Assembly: GCA_964019055.1 (NCBI GenBank)
Contig: OZ025215.1
Coordinates: 4,035,001 to 4,099,000 of the forward strand
DNA length: 64,000 nt
Direction: 5' to 3'
Source of the DNA: Anthopleura xanthogrammica
Lineage: Eukaryota > Cnidaria > Anthozoa > Actiniaria > Actiniidae
A program made the translations under genes and the position numbers. Below are positions 14,601-46,600 of the stretch, in pieces. The notes under the pieces were generated by a model. The model worked only from the letters and a program-made list of their open reading frames with translations, was not told where the DNA came from and ran no database searches. Numbering within the stretch: position 1 is the first letter of the stretch; each line of letters starts with the position of its first letter.

Positions 14601-17015
14601 AGTTAATTCTGCCAATTTACAACGGCGGGCAGCTGGCTAAGAAAGCCAGTAAAATGCACCACACACCCGCGGCTTTGCATCAAACCGTGAACTAAAATTT
14701 TTCCAGTAAACTAAATAAATTTTCTTGTCGGGATAAAAAAACAAACATATTTTAGTGTACTCAATGGCAAATTGAATATTCTTTCAAAACGCCCAGTACA
14801 CAGCGACACACGCTCATTCACGCCTATATTTTGCTCTTAACAATGAAATTAGGAATTTTTCATTATATATTTTTCGAAGCTCAACAATAGCAAGTTTAAA
14901 CTAAGCTGTAAAATTGCTTAAGAAAACAGTGAGAGCATCTGAATTATACCAGCTGGTAATCAATGAAGCTCTGCGGAAAATTGGCCTTTCGTTTTTGTGG
15001 ATGAACTGAATATAATAGCATAGTTTATTGAATGTATAGATACATCGGGGTATATAAAGTTAGGACAGCTTTGGTCCTTCATTTGTACGTGGATCAGTAG
15101 CTAGCTAGTTCTAACATGGGGGTCCTTAAACGAACAAAACAGCTTGTTTAATCGATTGCCAATTCATGTTGCGCGAAATGAAAAAACACTGATAAAAGTT
15201 ATTTTGCTTTGTGTGATTTAACAAACTTACTGAGATTTCTTTGACAACAAAAACTTAATAATAAGCTTGATAATGCGAATGTTCTGGAAGTGGATCTTGT
15301 CGCACACGCGCACAAGCTGTGAATCGAAAATTTTATCTCCAAAAGATTACAGATTTACAAAATGGTCAAAACAAAAAACGAGATTAGGTAATAAAACTGT
15401 GGTTAGTATAGATAGTTACAAATGATTAATACAAAGAGGAAAACAAAACACGACACAAAAAAATATTTTTAACACAGAGCAATATCAAAGATTTTTTTTT
15501 ATTTACATAAAACTGCATTTTAAAAAAAATGTTTACGAAGAGCTAACTCGATCGTCACACGCAGTCAGAAGATGTGTTTGCATATGTTAGTGCCTGTGCC
15601 ACGGGAGTTTGCTGTGAGTAGAGCTAACTTGTTTATATCATCACTGAAGTCCACTAAATTATATTAGCCAACATTTTCAAAACGTCAACAAAAAATGTAT
15701 TCGTGACTTGGATTAATTCATGCTGTGCTGTGTTCAGCACATAGAACACGGACCTTTTCTTTCAAGACTCTTATACTCTTATGCTTCTACTTTAATCAGT
15801 ACTTGAAAGATTCGATAAATTAGAAGCATTTAGAAAGCCATTTATTTCAAAGTACCTGTTTGGCACTCGGACAAAAGCACTCTACTGCGCTGGTGGTCTA
15901 CAACCAACACCGTAAATACTCGACACGAGTTTATTCAAAAGACAGAACGACAGCAGTCTGTAGTCGCCCAAGTGACCTAAATTAGACATAGAGAAATACC
16001 ATAGAGACTTAAGCCTTCAGTTCTACTGGCCTACTGTCAAAGCCTTGTACAGTGGTTATTGATAACTAAGAGAAGCATGTTTCTTTTGTTATAGAGATCA
16101 GTTTGGTGTTTGAGTGGCTGACATTAGGCTACTATGCCTTAAAACTTAGTTTTGATCATCGATAAGTAAGTAGGAGTCAGACTTCCAAGCCCCGATTCGA
16201 GAGCATTTTGTAAAATGTCCAACGCATTACTGAGGCTACACTTGAACGATTTCTCACTTTAACCAAGCTAATATCTTTGAATTGTCAAAACTAAGTACTT
16301 AATACTTGACAAATATGATAAAAAGAGTGTCTTACGTCTTGAAGAAGATTTATTACCCACACGGTTGCCACCTTAGGTTAGCTACTAGCTAGCGCTACTG
16401 AACATTCGAGTATTTAAGAGTGTGCATGTATTTACAATCATTGACTTGTACATTTTTATTTATTCGTTTTTTCTTTCAAATCTAACCTTGAGTTCTCATT
16501 CAGATAGGCACGACTCATGTTTAGCCGGCATATACTCCAGTCACAGTCCTTAGCGGATGGAAACCGTATACGAGTCTGGTGAAATGCGTGATATGCTAGG
16601 AGTTAAACAAAGCCTAGCACAATTAATTACCCGATCTTAAGTTTCATAAAAATGACTTGTTTTATGCCCAGGAAAGGGTCATTTGGAGAACAGAAGTTTT
16701 AAACAACAAAACGTATATTCAGTTACTTTTTGTCTCAATGCTTGGCGCAGTGTTTTCTGTATTAAATGTCACTAACAAATGACTCAGTGAAACTGAGAAC
16801 CGCTTGATTTCACTCAAACGTGCTCTCTACTCCCGACGACAAAAATGACTGAGAAGAGCTAGTGAAAAGATTAGTATGACATGACAGAAAACCGCAGAGC
16901 ATACTGGCGCTCAGATCACTACGTGTTGACTCTCACGTTTACCAATTAACGCAACCCGTTTCTCTAAATGGCTCTCAAACAGGACCAATGGTTCATGTAC
17001 CCCAAACACATGCAT

Positions 17016-17020
<5 letters not shown>

Positions 17021-17049
<29 letters not shown>
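17021..17049. repeat. Poly-T tract
   Basis: A run of about 29 T residues in unique-looking DNA. It could be the reverse-strand poly-A tail of a retroposed sequence, but no flanking retroelement body or target duplication was recognised. Confidence 0.6.
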
Positions 17050-17051
<2 letters not shown>

Positions 17052-18519
17052 AAAGTTGAACAATATCCACACACTAACCAAAAAAATGTTTTCGGTTCAC
17101 CATAATAGTTGCTTAAAGTCATGTAACTCGATTATAAATTTGCAACTATATCTGGGCTTATCTTATGGCCCTCTATGCATATGTATATGTGTATCAGTAG
17201 TATAGCCTATGTTAATAAGTTAGATATTCGCTATGGTATATTGGCTGTATAGTATGGCTTCCAAATATATCAAAATACCATCGTGACAAAATACTGGTGT
17301 AAATACAGCATTGAATATCATTGTCTAGCAGTGAGGGTACAAGTAAAGAAAAGTATTCTATATTTGTAAAAACAAGACGTTTTGGCTGAAGTAAATAAAA
17401 TATAGTGGTCTTTTGACGGCTTAGCATGACTTCGAAGAGATCTTCTGGGGCTACCGACTGCTTGAGATAGCCGAACGTTGCAACTTTCCAGAATTGCAAT
17501 GTTCACAATACAATTCAATCTTAAATATTTTTCTATACTATAGAGAGAAAATTTAACAACAATATATGCACTAGAAAATAAAATTGTTTGCAAAACTTAT
17601 GCCTCGTTACAGTTATGATCTTACAGTTGTAACATATTTGTACATATATTTTTATATTTCTAGTTATACTTTGAAAATCCTCCAGTGTATATTTTTGCAG
17701 ATGGATTATATATTAAAGCTGTTATCACTAAAAAAAACCTCACATTTTCCAATGTTGAGTATTGGTTTCACTTCATATTACTTTCTTCATAGTACACCTC
17801 AACTTATTCAAATTTTTCACGACCCTCTTCTGTTCCTCCCATCCCATCCCATCCAATCCCATCCCATTTTCTCCATTTCCTTCAAGTATCACCAGAGTAT
17901 ATTTTTATAGACTTTTGAATTTCTTTTTCTATTCCATCTTTCTTTTAACCCCAACTCTTCCGTTCAGTATTTTCTTCCTCAAACATTTTTTTCTGATTAA
18001 GAACTTATCGAACCTACATATGTGTTTTTCCACTGTACTTGTTTCAACTTGACCCCTGCCTGGCCACTACCTTAGCGAAGCTCAAGTACCTCGTTATCCC
18101 AACCCAGGGGTTATATCTCGATGTTAAACTTGACTGAAGCATTATGAGGACAGAGTATCTCTTTTCTTTGCACTCCAAAGTCAAAATAGATATATATACA
18201 CGACCATGAACAGATCCGTAGCAAAGCAATTAATCAAAGAAAATAGTTTGTCTATGAGTCTCTGGTGTCACCGCGATTCACTTATGATTTACTGCAGTCT
18301 GTGTAAGGTGAAATTCGACAGTTTCAAGACCTTGAAATTAAACGCGATTCAATGGAATGATTGATTGTAATAAATCGTTAATAGCTAAAGGATGGACTGG
18401 CTATCGATTTAAGAACACTCATTGATTCAATCGTATAGGACGATTCCTCATTTATTTTGAGTTCTCATATATGACAGTTCTAGCTAGCTAAAGATATCCC
18501 GTAAGATAATGAAACACTA

Positions 18520-18562
18520 AAAAGAAAAAGAAAGAAAAAGAAAGAAAGAAAGAAAGAGAGAG

Positions 18563-18637
<75 letters not shown>

Positions 18638-18755
18638 AAAAGAAAAAGAAAAAGAAAAAGAAAAAGAAAAAGAAAAAGAAAAAGAAACAAACAAACAAAC
18701 AAACAAACAAAGAAAAAGAAAAATTAGTGAAGAAAAAGAAAAAGAAAAAGAAAGG
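18520..18755. repeat. (GAAA)n / (GAAAAA)n compound microsatellite
   Basis: Purine-only tract of roughly 235 bases. It moves from GAAA units (with a short GAGA patch) to GAAAAA units, then to CAAA units at about 18687-18707, then back to GAAAAA. It has strict purine/pyrimidine strand asymmetry. The long open frames across it, in several frames of the opposite strand, are artefacts of the repeat. Confidence 0.85.
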
Positions 18756-21700
18756 AAATGAAACAGAGAGACATAGGGAAGAAGATAACCTTCCCAGTAT
18801 CCATTCTCAGTGACCGTGCTTTGCTACAGTGCTTAATAAAGATCAACAAAAACTGGTCAGTACAGTATAAACCGCCATTACAAATAGTACGTCAATTCCC
18901 ACAGCATACAGTGTAAGTGAGCGTTATTCAGTTGAATTATTTTGCAAAGCTAGCGCTGCCAGTTTTTTTTTTCTTTCCCCTTTTCTCATGTTTCATGTTG
19001 ATAAGAAATGAGAAGAGGAGAAGTGGGACTGAAACTAGAAGAAATGGAAGACGAGCTAGTAAGACAGCTACACTGTTAACATAGTACAACATGAATGTGT
19101 GTTTGCACCAGCATTCCTTTCCTAAACTGGTTAGACTAAACCAAAGAAAAGTGAAGTGCCATAGTATTTCAGGTTTTTATCTAGAGCTTAACTGGCCAGC
19201 GTGCGCGCCAGAAAAAAAATACATTAATTTCTTAAGGTCTTTGCCCATAACTTGACATCGGACAAATTTACCGTTTACTTCACTTCATTTTATATTATCT
19301 TCACTTTATTTCTATTATTATTATCATTATTATCATTATTATTATTCAATAAAAATATCACAGAAAGCTAATTTTGAACTATTTTTTCTTTTACTTTTCC
19401 TCTCTTTCCCTCCCTTTTTTTCTCTTTTTATTTTTTCGCCCTGCCAATCTTTATTTCATATCATTTCCAGGAGTGAGAAAAGTGTTAGTGTTCCAGAAGT
19501 GCTTGAGGGCAAACTCAAAATTAAGCCGGCACGTATCAGTTTTTAGCCATTTCCAGTTCAATCTCTTCCTATCGTCCTTTATCACTAAATTCGTTTTAAA
19601 CCTGAGCTACTTTGTAATCTCGATTTACGTCTCTCTTGATATATCCTCTTTATTGTCAAAGTATCCTAACTTTGATCACAAAATGCCGCCAACAAACATC
19701 TGACCACCACAACGCTCAAGGCAGTAATTATGTCGACCCGAAAAGCTCTTTCATGTCAACATTTCTGCTACGTTTTTAACAGAACGAAAATATTTGAGTA
19801 AACTACCATTTACAAGCGGCTAAAAGGCGTTTAGTGTAGTTTAGTTAAGCGATAATCACGTAAAAGGGTTCTTATAGACGAAAAAGGACAATATATATAT
19901 TTGGATTGCTAAAGAGCTCATGTTTCGCAAAGTAATCACGAAGCTGACAGAGAGTATTGATTCAAATCAAAGTTTACGTAAAGATTGTGGGCGACTCATT
20001 ACTGCACTTAAGAGGAAGAGAAATTCTATAGAAATTTTCAGCAGTTTAGATAGATGATATAATTTTTTTTTATGAAATCAGGCCGCAGTCGGCTTCAAGA
20101 TAGGGTTGAATCTGATTGCCACATTTTAGGTGTGTCTCAGGGAATGAATCGAAGTATTCGTATATACGTAGTCAGTCTAGGATATTGGTTTGTTTAACTC
20201 AAACTTATCGCTTGTACAAAAAAATTAATTGATAAAATATCCTACTGCCCTAAAATAAACAATTTATAAGATTTCCTACAGTGTGAGTTGAGTGAATGAT
20301 TTGAAGATAAAATATTGCCATAACAAAATACTCGTCCGGAAAGCTTTATCCCAAATGTTTACTAGTGGTGGCTTGTATTATGGTTTGCTCGATGCTTAAT
20401 AAGTCTTGACCTCCAGAATTAGCCGCTCTAACATTATACTAAACATCCGACCAGCTAACCCAAATATTGACACAAAAGAAGGAAGTTAAAGGAAGCGTTT
20501 GTATCTGAAAACTAGATTCAAACAGTGAAAGTATTTTGAAACATCGATGACATGGTTGGGCTAATTGGATTAAGCGTAGCAAAAACTGGCGTGTGTTTAT
20601 TTTTGGAAACATGCGGAAGGCTGAAACACAAAAAATGATAAAAAAGACACAAAGGAAAAGAGAAAAAGGAGGAAAAGAAATATTGATTTGACTTGATTAA
20701 ATAACCCCACACTAAGATCTAAATATCAACCGTGAAAATTGAAAAAAATTACACTTTTAAGAAAGGGAAAAATCCTTACTCGAACTATATCCTGTGCAAA
20801 AATTCAGTACATATCTGCATCGATACACGTCAACACTAAACTTGAAACGAAGACATTAAAAACCATTAATCCCTCTCAAATGTTTTTAAGCTTCAATCTG
20901 TGTTTTTAGGTGAATCCATTACAAGCTGTTTATAAGTCGCCTCTATCCAAAATAAGGTTATTTGACCGCGTCAAATGCCATTAACTCTGCTTAGTCAAGA
21001 CGAAATTACTATGTTTGCTATACAGATTTCCGAAACATTCCGAACGTTTTAAAGTTCAGCGTCATTACTTCTACAACTTGTACTAACAAACTGCGCCAAA
21101 TACCATTTATTTGGGCTAACTTGCACTTGATTTTCCTGTATGGTTGTTTAACATTGTTGATAAAGCCGAACGCACGATATCAACCATCGAACATGCAGTC
21201 AGTCGTGTCAGGCAGACAAGCTGTACTGACGTAGTCATGCATGCGGTCATACTATAGTACTGGGGCCTCAGCAGATTTTTCTGTAATTTTTGATCATTTC
21301 ATTTCGTTATATATACACGAATAAAATTCTAAAAAACTGGTGTTTTTATTTTTATCTTTTTTTCTGCTTAATGAGGAAAAAATTGAAGTAAAAACTAGCA
21401 GTTTCAGACCATTGGTTTTATAACGTCACACCTCTTTTCCCATGGCACTAGATCCAATACAACACGATGTACACTACATAAGGAATGAAATCCATCCATC
21501 ATTTTATCATTACTCACTGCTCATAATTGTACCCAAAATATCCTCTTTTTCTGTGTATAATTGCTGCTAAAATAATTCTCTTATTTCTATAAAGTGATGC
21601 GTTATTTACCAAGTACTATAGTACTGTAGTATTCAGTAAAGCTGGATCTATCTATAGTATATATACACTTTGTTAATCTATTATACCTAAAAAAATGTCA

Positions 21701-23019
21701 GCAAGTATAAGATCTGTTAAGATCCCTAATATCCTGGCCTGACTGATCCAGATACCATTAAACATAGCGCACATGATCTGTGGTATAAAACCTAGTTTGA
21801 CTAGTGGCCCATTCGTTGTGCACAGTAGATATTACCTGACGGTTTTTTTAAAGAATTGATTTCATTTTCTTAATAACATATGTGAATCAACATTAGGTGT
21901 ACACCGACATAAAATACCGACAGGCCAGTGGATGTGCATCCAGTTTTTTTCTACAGCCTACACTAAGCACTTGTTCTGAGCTGTTATATAGTTCAAGGTC
22001 TTTGGAACCTCGATACATTTTTTTTTATCCAAAATGAATAAAGCAAACTCGTCTAAGAAAAAAATAGATATCTCCTACCACTAACAATATTATTTGTGGG
22101 AATTTTTTTTCGCTTTGACAAGAGATAATAGGAAAGAGTCTATTTTTGAGGAACAACCATGTACTGCGCACCTAAGTCATTAGGGAATATTACTATTGTC
22201 TCTTGTCAAGCTGGAGTGAACTTTTTTTTTCATATTTCATACTAGGGGGAAGGGTTGAAATGTAAGCGGGTTTGGTACGACTAGAAACAAATAGTCATTT
22301 GTAGCTTTGTCACTTGTAACATTTGTCACTTCACTTCACTTCACAAAAAAATATTTTAGCGACAAAAGAAAATATTTTGTATACCGAATGCCAATATGGC
22401 CGTCGACTTTCAGAAATAAAAACCTAATCTTGAAAAATACTGAATAAGCACCACCATCAGAAAGAGCAAACAGAAATATGTATTTTGGGAAAGTTTTATT
22501 ACTATAAATTGAATTCAAGTGAAGCTATTTGGAATCAAAATTACAGAGATTTGTATGTGTTCAGTGATCCGTTTCCTTGCTAGCCTCGTCGTGGTGTTTT
22601 TCACATTTTTAGTTTCTGATAACTTCTCAAGAATTTAATATTTTTCCTCAAACTTTCTAGCTTTGTTGATGTCATTCTAATCTATAATTTTAATGTAGTG
22701 GTCAACTAAAATACGAATTCAAAAAATTTTGATAATGAAGTGGCGGCCATATTGGCATTCGGCTTTTACTAATTTTATTAAGGGGTTTTTGTGTCATCTA
22801 TACGAACTGGCCCGCTAGATCCGCTCATGAATAGGAAAGTGAATGTTAAATAATCCATCCACAGCGAATCCCAGTATACTCTGAAAAAAGGACACGAGTT
22901 AAAGTTGGTCCTGGAAGCCTTAGAAGAAAGAATATCGGCCCAGTCCTCAAACCGTGTAGTGAATATGATAACTAGGTGCGCTAGCAGAAACTGATGCGCT
23001 CTGGGTAACATGGGTGATG

Positions 23020-23315
23020 TACTCTGCTAACGCGTCGTCTTTCACCACTGTGGTTACAAAGGCTCGGGTCTCTGGTTCGAGCCCTGCGGTCGCCACATGT
23101 GAATTGAGTTTGTTTGATGTGTTGTTCTCTCGTGTGCTACGAGGGTTTTCTCCGTGTACTCCGGTTTCCTCCCTCCGTAAAAATCAACATGTGAGTTGAG
23201 CGTTGTGCGCATAAAATACTGAATGTAGTGGTAGTGTGTGTGAGTGAAAAGTGTCCCCAATTAGTGCGAAACACTAGAAAGACTAGACACTTAAATAAAG
23301 AGATTTATTATTTTC
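23020..23315 (+). mobile_element. SINE-like element, tRNA-derived head
   Basis: The head contains a pol III B-box-like motif, GGTTCGAGCCC (about 23073-23083). The body contains gagggttttctccgtg and ctccggtttcctccctcc, then gtaaaaatcaacatgtgagt and a tail with gaatgtagtggtagtg. The same body recurs at 24100-24315 (minus) and 41805-41945 (minus), and a more diverged version at 57275-57490 (plus). It has no coding capacity. The copies differ in decay and orientation, as expected for a dispersed SINE family. A-box assignment is uncertain. Confidence 0.55.
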
Positions 23316-23805
23316 TTTTATTGTTCCTCTCGAGTTTAGATCATGAGCTTCAATAAGACTTGTTTTGTTCAATATAGCTCTTTTATAACTGAATTGCTGC
23401 ATGCTTCTTAACTTTTCAAGTGCAGATCTTGGATTTATCGACAGGTGACTGGGGATTCGTAATTTTAGGAACTGGGACGCTTCCCCTACCGCAACCTTTC
23501 TCGTGGTTTCAGGTCAATCCCATAAAGTTGCGCCATTGTAAGCTATTGAATTGCTCAGTGAGAAAGGTCTCCATTTTATGTATGATTTTTGAAGAGTTAA
23601 AATGTTTGCTAAATTATCTGTCCTATGTCGGGATAACATTTTCTCCATGACTTGCGCTGGTCATGACCGATTTGCTGTGAATTTTGGCGGCACGTCAAGC
23701 AGCTTGACCAGGAAGATATTAGCTTTTCCATATCACGGTTGGGCGTTGGTCCAAGAGGCGTGCCTTTTCCCTAGCCTGTGTTAACTAGGTTATGAGGAAA
23801 GTGAC

Positions 23806-24060
23806 GCATCCTGATATTGGGAATGACGTCACGTTAAGCTACTTGTCTCGCAACGGCGTTGCGACACAAGTTGCATGGAGCATTGCGGCGTGACCTACAG
23901 TGCAATTTGAAAAAGGTTGCGAGACAAGTTGCAGCAATCTCTGGCAAAAATAGACTTCGTTCCAACTCTTGACAACGATCGCGTCTCCATTGCACCATGT
24001 GAACCCTTTGAGACAAGTTGCAGAGAAAATTGCTCCATGCAATCGCGCCTCTAGTCGATA
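23806..24060. mobile_element. Degenerate foldback repeat containing gagacaagttgc motifs
   Basis: Several direct and inverted copies of a motif resembling gagacaagttgc occur here (acttgtctcgcaac near 23841, and others near 23920 and 24010). The same motif recurs near 30486 and 53470-53530. No ORF of note. This is probably a decayed MITE; its ends were not resolved. Confidence 0.35.
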
Positions 24061-24099
24061 GAGTTTTCCTGTGAGGCCATGCGAGGCACTATAATTGGA

Positions 24100-24315
24100 C
24101 CAGGAGCAAAGCCATACTTATGAGACAAGAGAAGCCATTTCCAAGATTGAATTGGAACTTAGTATGCTAGGTTTCGCGACGGGAGGACAACTGGGAAAAA
24201 CCCTCGTATCAAGGGAGAGACATACCAAACTCGACTCACATGTGATGCCGAGCCTGGGAATAGAACCCGAGACCACAGAAGTGAGAGCACTATCACTATG
24301 TCACCCTCAGTGATT
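24100..24315 (-). mobile_element. SINE-like element, minus orientation
   Basis: On the minus strand the head has a B-box-like GGTTCTATTCC preceded by gtgctctcacttctgtggtc. It is followed by the same body seen at 23020-23315 (catgtgagtcgagttt, tctctccc, gagggtttttcccag, cctcccg). It lies about 0.8 kb from the plus-orientation copy, so the two could pair as an inverted repeat. Confidence 0.5.
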
Positions 24316-24459
24316 CCCACGTCAACAGGTTTTGGAAAAGTGAAAATATGTCACACTGACGTAGTGTTAAATGTGCAACTCATGGCGGTACATTCTAGTT
24401 TTGAGCGACATCGTTTGACTTCAATTGGTAAACATTTAACATTTATCGATCATCATGCA

Positions 24460-25440
24460 TCATACGCACTCCCTTTCATAACCGCTCCTATACCAAGGAC
24501 TGCGTTACTAAGACTAGAACAATCTAATCACCAGTAAAAGGAATCATACGCACTCCCTTTAATAACCGCTCCTATACCAAGGACTGCGTTACTAAGACTA
24601 GAACAATGTAATCACCAGTAATAGGAATCATACACCCACCCCCCCCCTCCCCTTTAATGCCGCTCCTATACCAAGGACTGCGTTACTAAGACTAGAACAA
24701 TGTAATCACCAGTAATAGGAATCATACACCCCCCCCCCCTCCCCTTTAATGCCGCTCCTATACCAAGGACTGCGTTACTAAGACTAGAACAATGTAATCA
24801 CCAGTAATAGGAATCATACACCCCCCCCCCTCCCCTTTAATGCCGCTCCTATACCAAGGACTGCGTTACTAAGACTAGAACAATGTAATCACCAGTAATA
24901 GGAATCATACACCCCCCCCCCCTCCCCTTTAATGCCGCTCCTATACCAAGGACTGCGTTACTAAGACTAGAACAATCTAATCACCAGTAAAAGGAATCAT
25001 ACGCACTCCCTTTAATAACCGCTCCTATACCAAGGACTGCGTTACTAAGACTAGAACAATCTAATCACCAGTAATAGGAATCATACACCCCCCCCTCCCC
25101 TTTAATGCCGCTCCTATACCAAGGACTGCGTTACTAAGACTAGAACAATGTAATCACCAGTAATAGGAATCATACACCCCCCCCTCCCCTTTAATGCCGC
25201 TCCTATACCAAGGACTGCGTTACTAAGACTAGAACAATGTAATCACCAGTAATAGGAATCATACACCCCCCCCCCCTCCCCTTTAATGCCGCTCCTATAC
25301 CAAGGACTGCGTTACTAAGACTAGAACAATGTAATCACCAGTAATAGGAATCATACACCCCCCCTCCCCTTTAATAACCGCTCCTATACCAAGGACTGCG
25401 TTACTAAGACTAGAACAATGTAATCACCAGTAAAAGGAAT
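24460..25440. repeat. 11-copy minisatellite, unit about 84-94 bp, with variable poly-C
   Basis: Eleven tandem units share ctcctataccaaggactgcg, followed by ttactaagactagaacaat and aatcaccagta. The start of the unit is of two kinds: a 'cgcactccctttaataacc' form (units 1, 2 and 7) and a C-run form with about 7-12 C followed by tcccctttaatgcc (units 3-6 and 8-10). Unit 11 is a hybrid. A linked c/g and a/t variant in the tail (aatctaa...aaaagg versus aatgtaa...aatagg) also switches along the array. It has no coding capacity. Confidence 0.9.
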
Positions 25441-26159
25441 TTTAAGGTTTAATAGTGCTATAAAAAATGTCATTAAAACTATTTGCACCGTAAAATCATT
25501 GAAGTGACATCAAGGCTTCGTTGAGACGTCAAGCTTTTTATGCCCAAATCGAGAACACAGTCTGATTTATCTAAATGGATTGGATGCATCTGGACGGATC
25601 TTATTAGTAGTATTAGAGTGATTTAGCATCAGAGACGCGAGCGCATTTTTTTCGTGCACGATCCATCCTCAACTAGTCAAGAACTGGACCAACTATTCTC
25701 AATAACTTATTAATTTATATCGCAAACATAAAGAGAATTGCGCACGTGCACGAAATACAATTAATAATGAGAAAAGTGGGTGTCACTTTTATCTGAACGA
25801 TTCTCACCAGTCCCTTTTCACTACTCGCTCGGAACGATAAAAGTGGGTCCATCTCTGGACTATCACAGTGTTTGAAAACATTGCAAATGGCGTCCTCGTC
25901 GAACACGATGAGGACGGTGCATGCACACAAAAAAAAAATGTGCTGGCTCCGTCCTTTGACGGTCGCGTCTCGATGCTAGATCACTGTCATTGGCTAAGCG
26001 GAGGCAACACGATCAATAGCCAGTGTGGCTTGTGCATGCATTCTATTCAGCATGCTACCATCTTACTTCTTATTCTCATGGTATTACTATTACTAAACTT
26101 TAACCATATTGCTCACATTATTACATTCTTCAGTGGACCGTCAGTGAGCTGTCATTGCC

Positions 26160-26545
26160 ACAGAGCAGATTTCGTATGACTAAAAAACAACTGGCCATGC
26201 ATGCATGGGGTGCAATCACAGTATTGAATTAACATTGGTTCAACCAAACACAGCAAGTAGCTAGTTTAGAGCAGATTTCGTATGAGTGTGAAAAATCACG
26301 GCACGCGGCACGGTTACCGCGGGGCGCGGACACGGCACTGACACGGTCACGGCAAGGCGCGGTCCGTGCTGTAAGTTTTTCATAATCATACGAAAACTGC
26401 TCTATGTTGGGCCAGTACTGTTACCGTCACGGTACGACTGAGGTATGAAAATAAGAGAATAAAAACACACAAGTTGCTGGTCAGGAATCCAACAAGCATG
26501 CTGGCACTACAGCACGTCCATACCATATTCATACGAAATCTACTC
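26160..26545. mobile_element. Nested palindromic elements just downstream of DOT1L
   Basis: An inner hairpin at about 26267-26404 has ends TAGAGCAGATTTCGTATGA and its near reverse complement (tcatacgaaaactgctcta). Its CG-rich core repeats 'cacgg' motifs. An outer pair, gcagatttcgtatgac at about 26165 and attcatacgaaatct at about 26527, suggests a related larger or nested copy. No ORF. It lies immediately 3' of the DOT1L stop codon, so it may form part of that 3'UTR. Confidence 0.55.
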
Positions 26546-26596
26546 AACTCTATAGTATCCCCGTAACGCCTTCGTCACTACATGGTACTATCCTAA

Positions 26597-44844
<18,248 letters not shown>

Positions 44845-44985
44845 TCTCAAATCTACTTTGAATTCAATTTATATTACAGTCTAATAGTTATAAAAAGTGA
44901 AAAATCCAGGTCTATGTTTGGCGGCCATGTTCCCACCTTCGACCCGCTGCCCGCCAAGACCATGCGTCCTCAGCTGCATGCTCAC

Positions 44986-44995
44986 GTCACGTGAC
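44986..44995. promoter_or_regulatory. Palindromic E-box / CRE-like site in the DOT1L promoter region
   Basis: GTCACGTGAC is a perfect palindrome containing the CACGTG E-box. It lies about 145 bp upstream of the DOT1L start codon, with an inverted CCAAT (attgg) about 20 bp beyond at about 45012. Its position suits a core-promoter element. Binding is not demonstrable from sequence. Confidence 0.35.
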
Positions 44996-45239
44996 AATTT
45001 CCACCATCTTGATTGGATCGTGTCAGGTCCGATAATGGTGATATTGTCATTCACGTGTGAAGAAGGAATGTTTCCCGCGTTCTTTCGCATCAAACATAAT
45101 CCACAGGGGAGAAACTACAAAAGGCAAATATTTATTTAAGTTTTTCTTTCTTTAACAGCATTAATTGAGCTTTGAATCCCACATCTGAAAATTAGAATTT
45201 AATAACTTGAGTTTTTCTTTAGTTTTAGAATTTTTTTAC

Positions 45240-45720
45240 GAAGTGACTGGTAGTAAAAGGGGGGAAAAGAAAACTGAGAAAAAAGAAGAAATTTAAAAGA
45301 GAAGAGGAAATGTAAGGAGAGAGACGATCGAAAATTAATATGAAGAACCAAGAAGGAACCAAGAAGGAAACGAAAAGTATAGAAAGACAAGATAAGAACG
45401 AAAAGGTAAGGTAAGAAAAGAAAATGAAAGAAAAAAAGAAAATGACTAATATGACGTGAAGAGAGGAAAAGAGAAGAGAAGAGAACAGAATCGAACAGAA
45501 CCGAACAGAACCGAACAGAACCGAACAGAACCGAACAGAAGACAAGGGAAGAGAAGTGAACAGAATAAGCGACAAGAAAAGAGAACAGAACAGAAGAGAA
45601 CCGAAGAGAACAGAACAGAACAGAACAGAACAGAAAAGTAGAGAACAGAAGACAAGGGAAGAGAAGTGAACAGAATAAGCGACAAGAGAAGAGAACAGTG
45701 AGAAGACAAGATAAGAAAAG
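45240..45720. repeat. Purine-rich compound repeat (GAACA / GAACC / GAGAA)
   Basis: Long AG-rich tract with GAACA, GAACC and GAGAA pentamers. A larger duplication of about 115 bp contains 'gacaagggaagagaagtgaa', seen at about 45540 and again at about 45650. It produces long spurious frames rich in Phe, Ser and Leu on the opposite strand. Confidence 0.8.
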
Positions 45721-46164
45721 AGAACATGCAAAAGAGGACAGAAGAGCTGAGAGGAAGTCACGAGTAATTTCTATACATATCGGTACAGTTTTGCAAATCG
45801 CATGAAACTTGGAACTATATAGAACTGAGCTCGAGAGATGTTGGAGGATTGTGTAATTCAGTGTATAACACTTTACATGTGGTATACATACATCCTGCTG
45901 CATATATGCCAGGCAGTGACACGTAACAGCGCATACTACATTACATCACGTACCACAACCGCGCAGCGCACATGCAAAGACGCACACAAAGTCACGTCAA
46001 AAGCCATTACTGGGCAGAAAAAGGCGAAATTTAGTCACGTTAAGTATTTTTGCCCACTAACTACACTTTACATGAGGTTGCCTGTTCTGGTGCTATTTGC
46101 TTTCCAAACAACATGGTTTACTGGGCTACCTATGGTCTTTTATTCAATTTCATTTGCTTTTAGC

Positions 46165-46600
<436 letters not shown>

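Larger units (their letters stand above)
7906..22700. other. About 14.8 kb non-coding, element-poor interval upstream of the transcription-factor exon
   Basis: No credible gene was found on either strand: the longest frames are under about 150 codons and of no recognisable family. Apart from poly-T (17021-17049), a GAAA-type microsatellite (about 18520-18755) and scattered short A/T runs, I see no SINE or palindromic MITE, in contrast to the rest of the window. It includes the probable promoter of the exon at 7107-7854 and could be regulatory DNA. An NRF1-like site lies at about 8674-8685. Confidence 0.45.

Noticed and set aside
18480..18710. Phe/Leu/Ser-rich minus-strand frames
   Set aside because: Translation of the GAAA microsatellite in three frames at once; no real coding signal.
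22778..23260. Reading frames over the 23 kb SINE-like element
   Set aside because: They run through a repeat with pol III-type motifs and are not shared in frame among copies.
24460..25440. Direct-repeat array that could be mistaken for a CRISPR locus
   Set aside because: Units are contiguous tandem copies without unique spacers, and the genome is eukaryotic.
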